Under the pieces are notes generated by a model. It was not told where the DNA came from, made no database searches, and worked only from the letters and a program-made list of their open reading frames with translations. The translations under genes were made by a program, and so were the position numbers. Below, piece after piece: positions 20,715-20,833 of a stretch of 20,833 nucleotides of DNA. Location: the IMG/VR virus record IMGVR_UViG_3300003885_000147, positions 1 to 20,833 of that record. One strand, 5' to 3'. Origin of the DNA: a virus. The first letter of the stretch is position 1. Every line of letters begins with the position of its first letter.

Positions 20715-20833
20715 TCACGCGCTCAGTTTGCGCTGCTCGTCGCTCATGTACATATTCTGCGTATCTTCCAGGAACTTTGAGCGAGGATCGCCTTCGTCTG
20801 CTCTGACCGGGAACCGACTGCCCTTACCTGCTG
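20715..20833 (-). CDS. 3' end of an unidentified head gene, cut by window edge
   Basis: An open frame enters from the right edge and stops at a TGA at 20717-20715, giving 39 visible codons (RFPVRADEGDPRSKFLEDTQ near the middle; end SDEQRKLSA). It is polar and probably helical. In related phages the gene before the cement and capsid genes often codes a prohead protease or scaffold, so that is a positional guess only. The start and most of the protein lie beyond the window. Confidence 0.55.
   Translation of the reverse strand, partial: AGKGSRFPVRADEGDPRSKFLEDTQNMYMSDEQRKLSA

Overview
The window is part of the late region of a tailed, contractile-tail (myovirus-type) phage or prophage. Every convincing gene lies on the minus strand, so transcription runs from the high coordinates to the low ones. 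Genes are packed tightly, with many ATGA, TGATG or TAATG overlaps. I saw no bacterial housekeeping gene, tRNA, integrase, terminase or portal; terminase and portal would be expected beyond the right edge. An amidase endolysin next to small membrane proteins, one shaped like an inner-membrane spanin, suggests a Gram-negative host. The sequence does not identify the host or say whether the element is lytic or temperate.

Layout in transcription order. (1) 20833-17411, head and neck: the 3' end of an unidentified gene, a capsid decoration/cement-like protein, the major capsid protein (DUF2184-like), a small unknown, a DUF4054-like connector, an HK97 gp10-like neck protein and a probable head-closure protein. 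(2) 17353-12980, tail shaft: a beta-rich neck/tail gene whose start is displaced by one base, the tail terminator, sheath (DUF3383-like), tube (DUF3277-like), a tail assembly chaperone with a clear -1 frameshift extension, and a very short tape measure (354 aa). (3) 12979-8149, baseplate: Dit-like protein, Pam3 gp18-like plug, hub, gp138/gp45-like spike, gp25/gp46-like wedge, gp47/J-like wedge, and a DUF2612-like wedge protein split over two reading frames. (4) 8149-1766, host-contact and accessory module: a fibre-like protein, a six-unit beta-propeller-like repeat protein, several unknowns, and an 811-aa protein with about 26 repeats. (5) 1769-1, lysis cassette: holin-like protein, amidase endolysin, a second holin-like protein, a spanin-like protein and a truncated membrane protein.

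The gene set and order match minimal contractile tails such as that of cyanophage Pam3. The tail is assembled on the tape measure, with the frameshifted chaperone made from the gene directly before it. The baseplate carries adhesins whose repeats look recombinogenic. The closing operon lyses the cell.

The most rewarding points are the A9 slippery site at 14233-14241, where the -1 frame stays open exactly to the tape-measure start; two late genes (8149-8771 and 16942-17353) that need a one-base shift to read as full proteins; a similar small beta domain inserted in both sheath and baseplate J protein; and two repeat-built surface proteins. I found no defence system, CRISPR array or diversity-generating retroelement.
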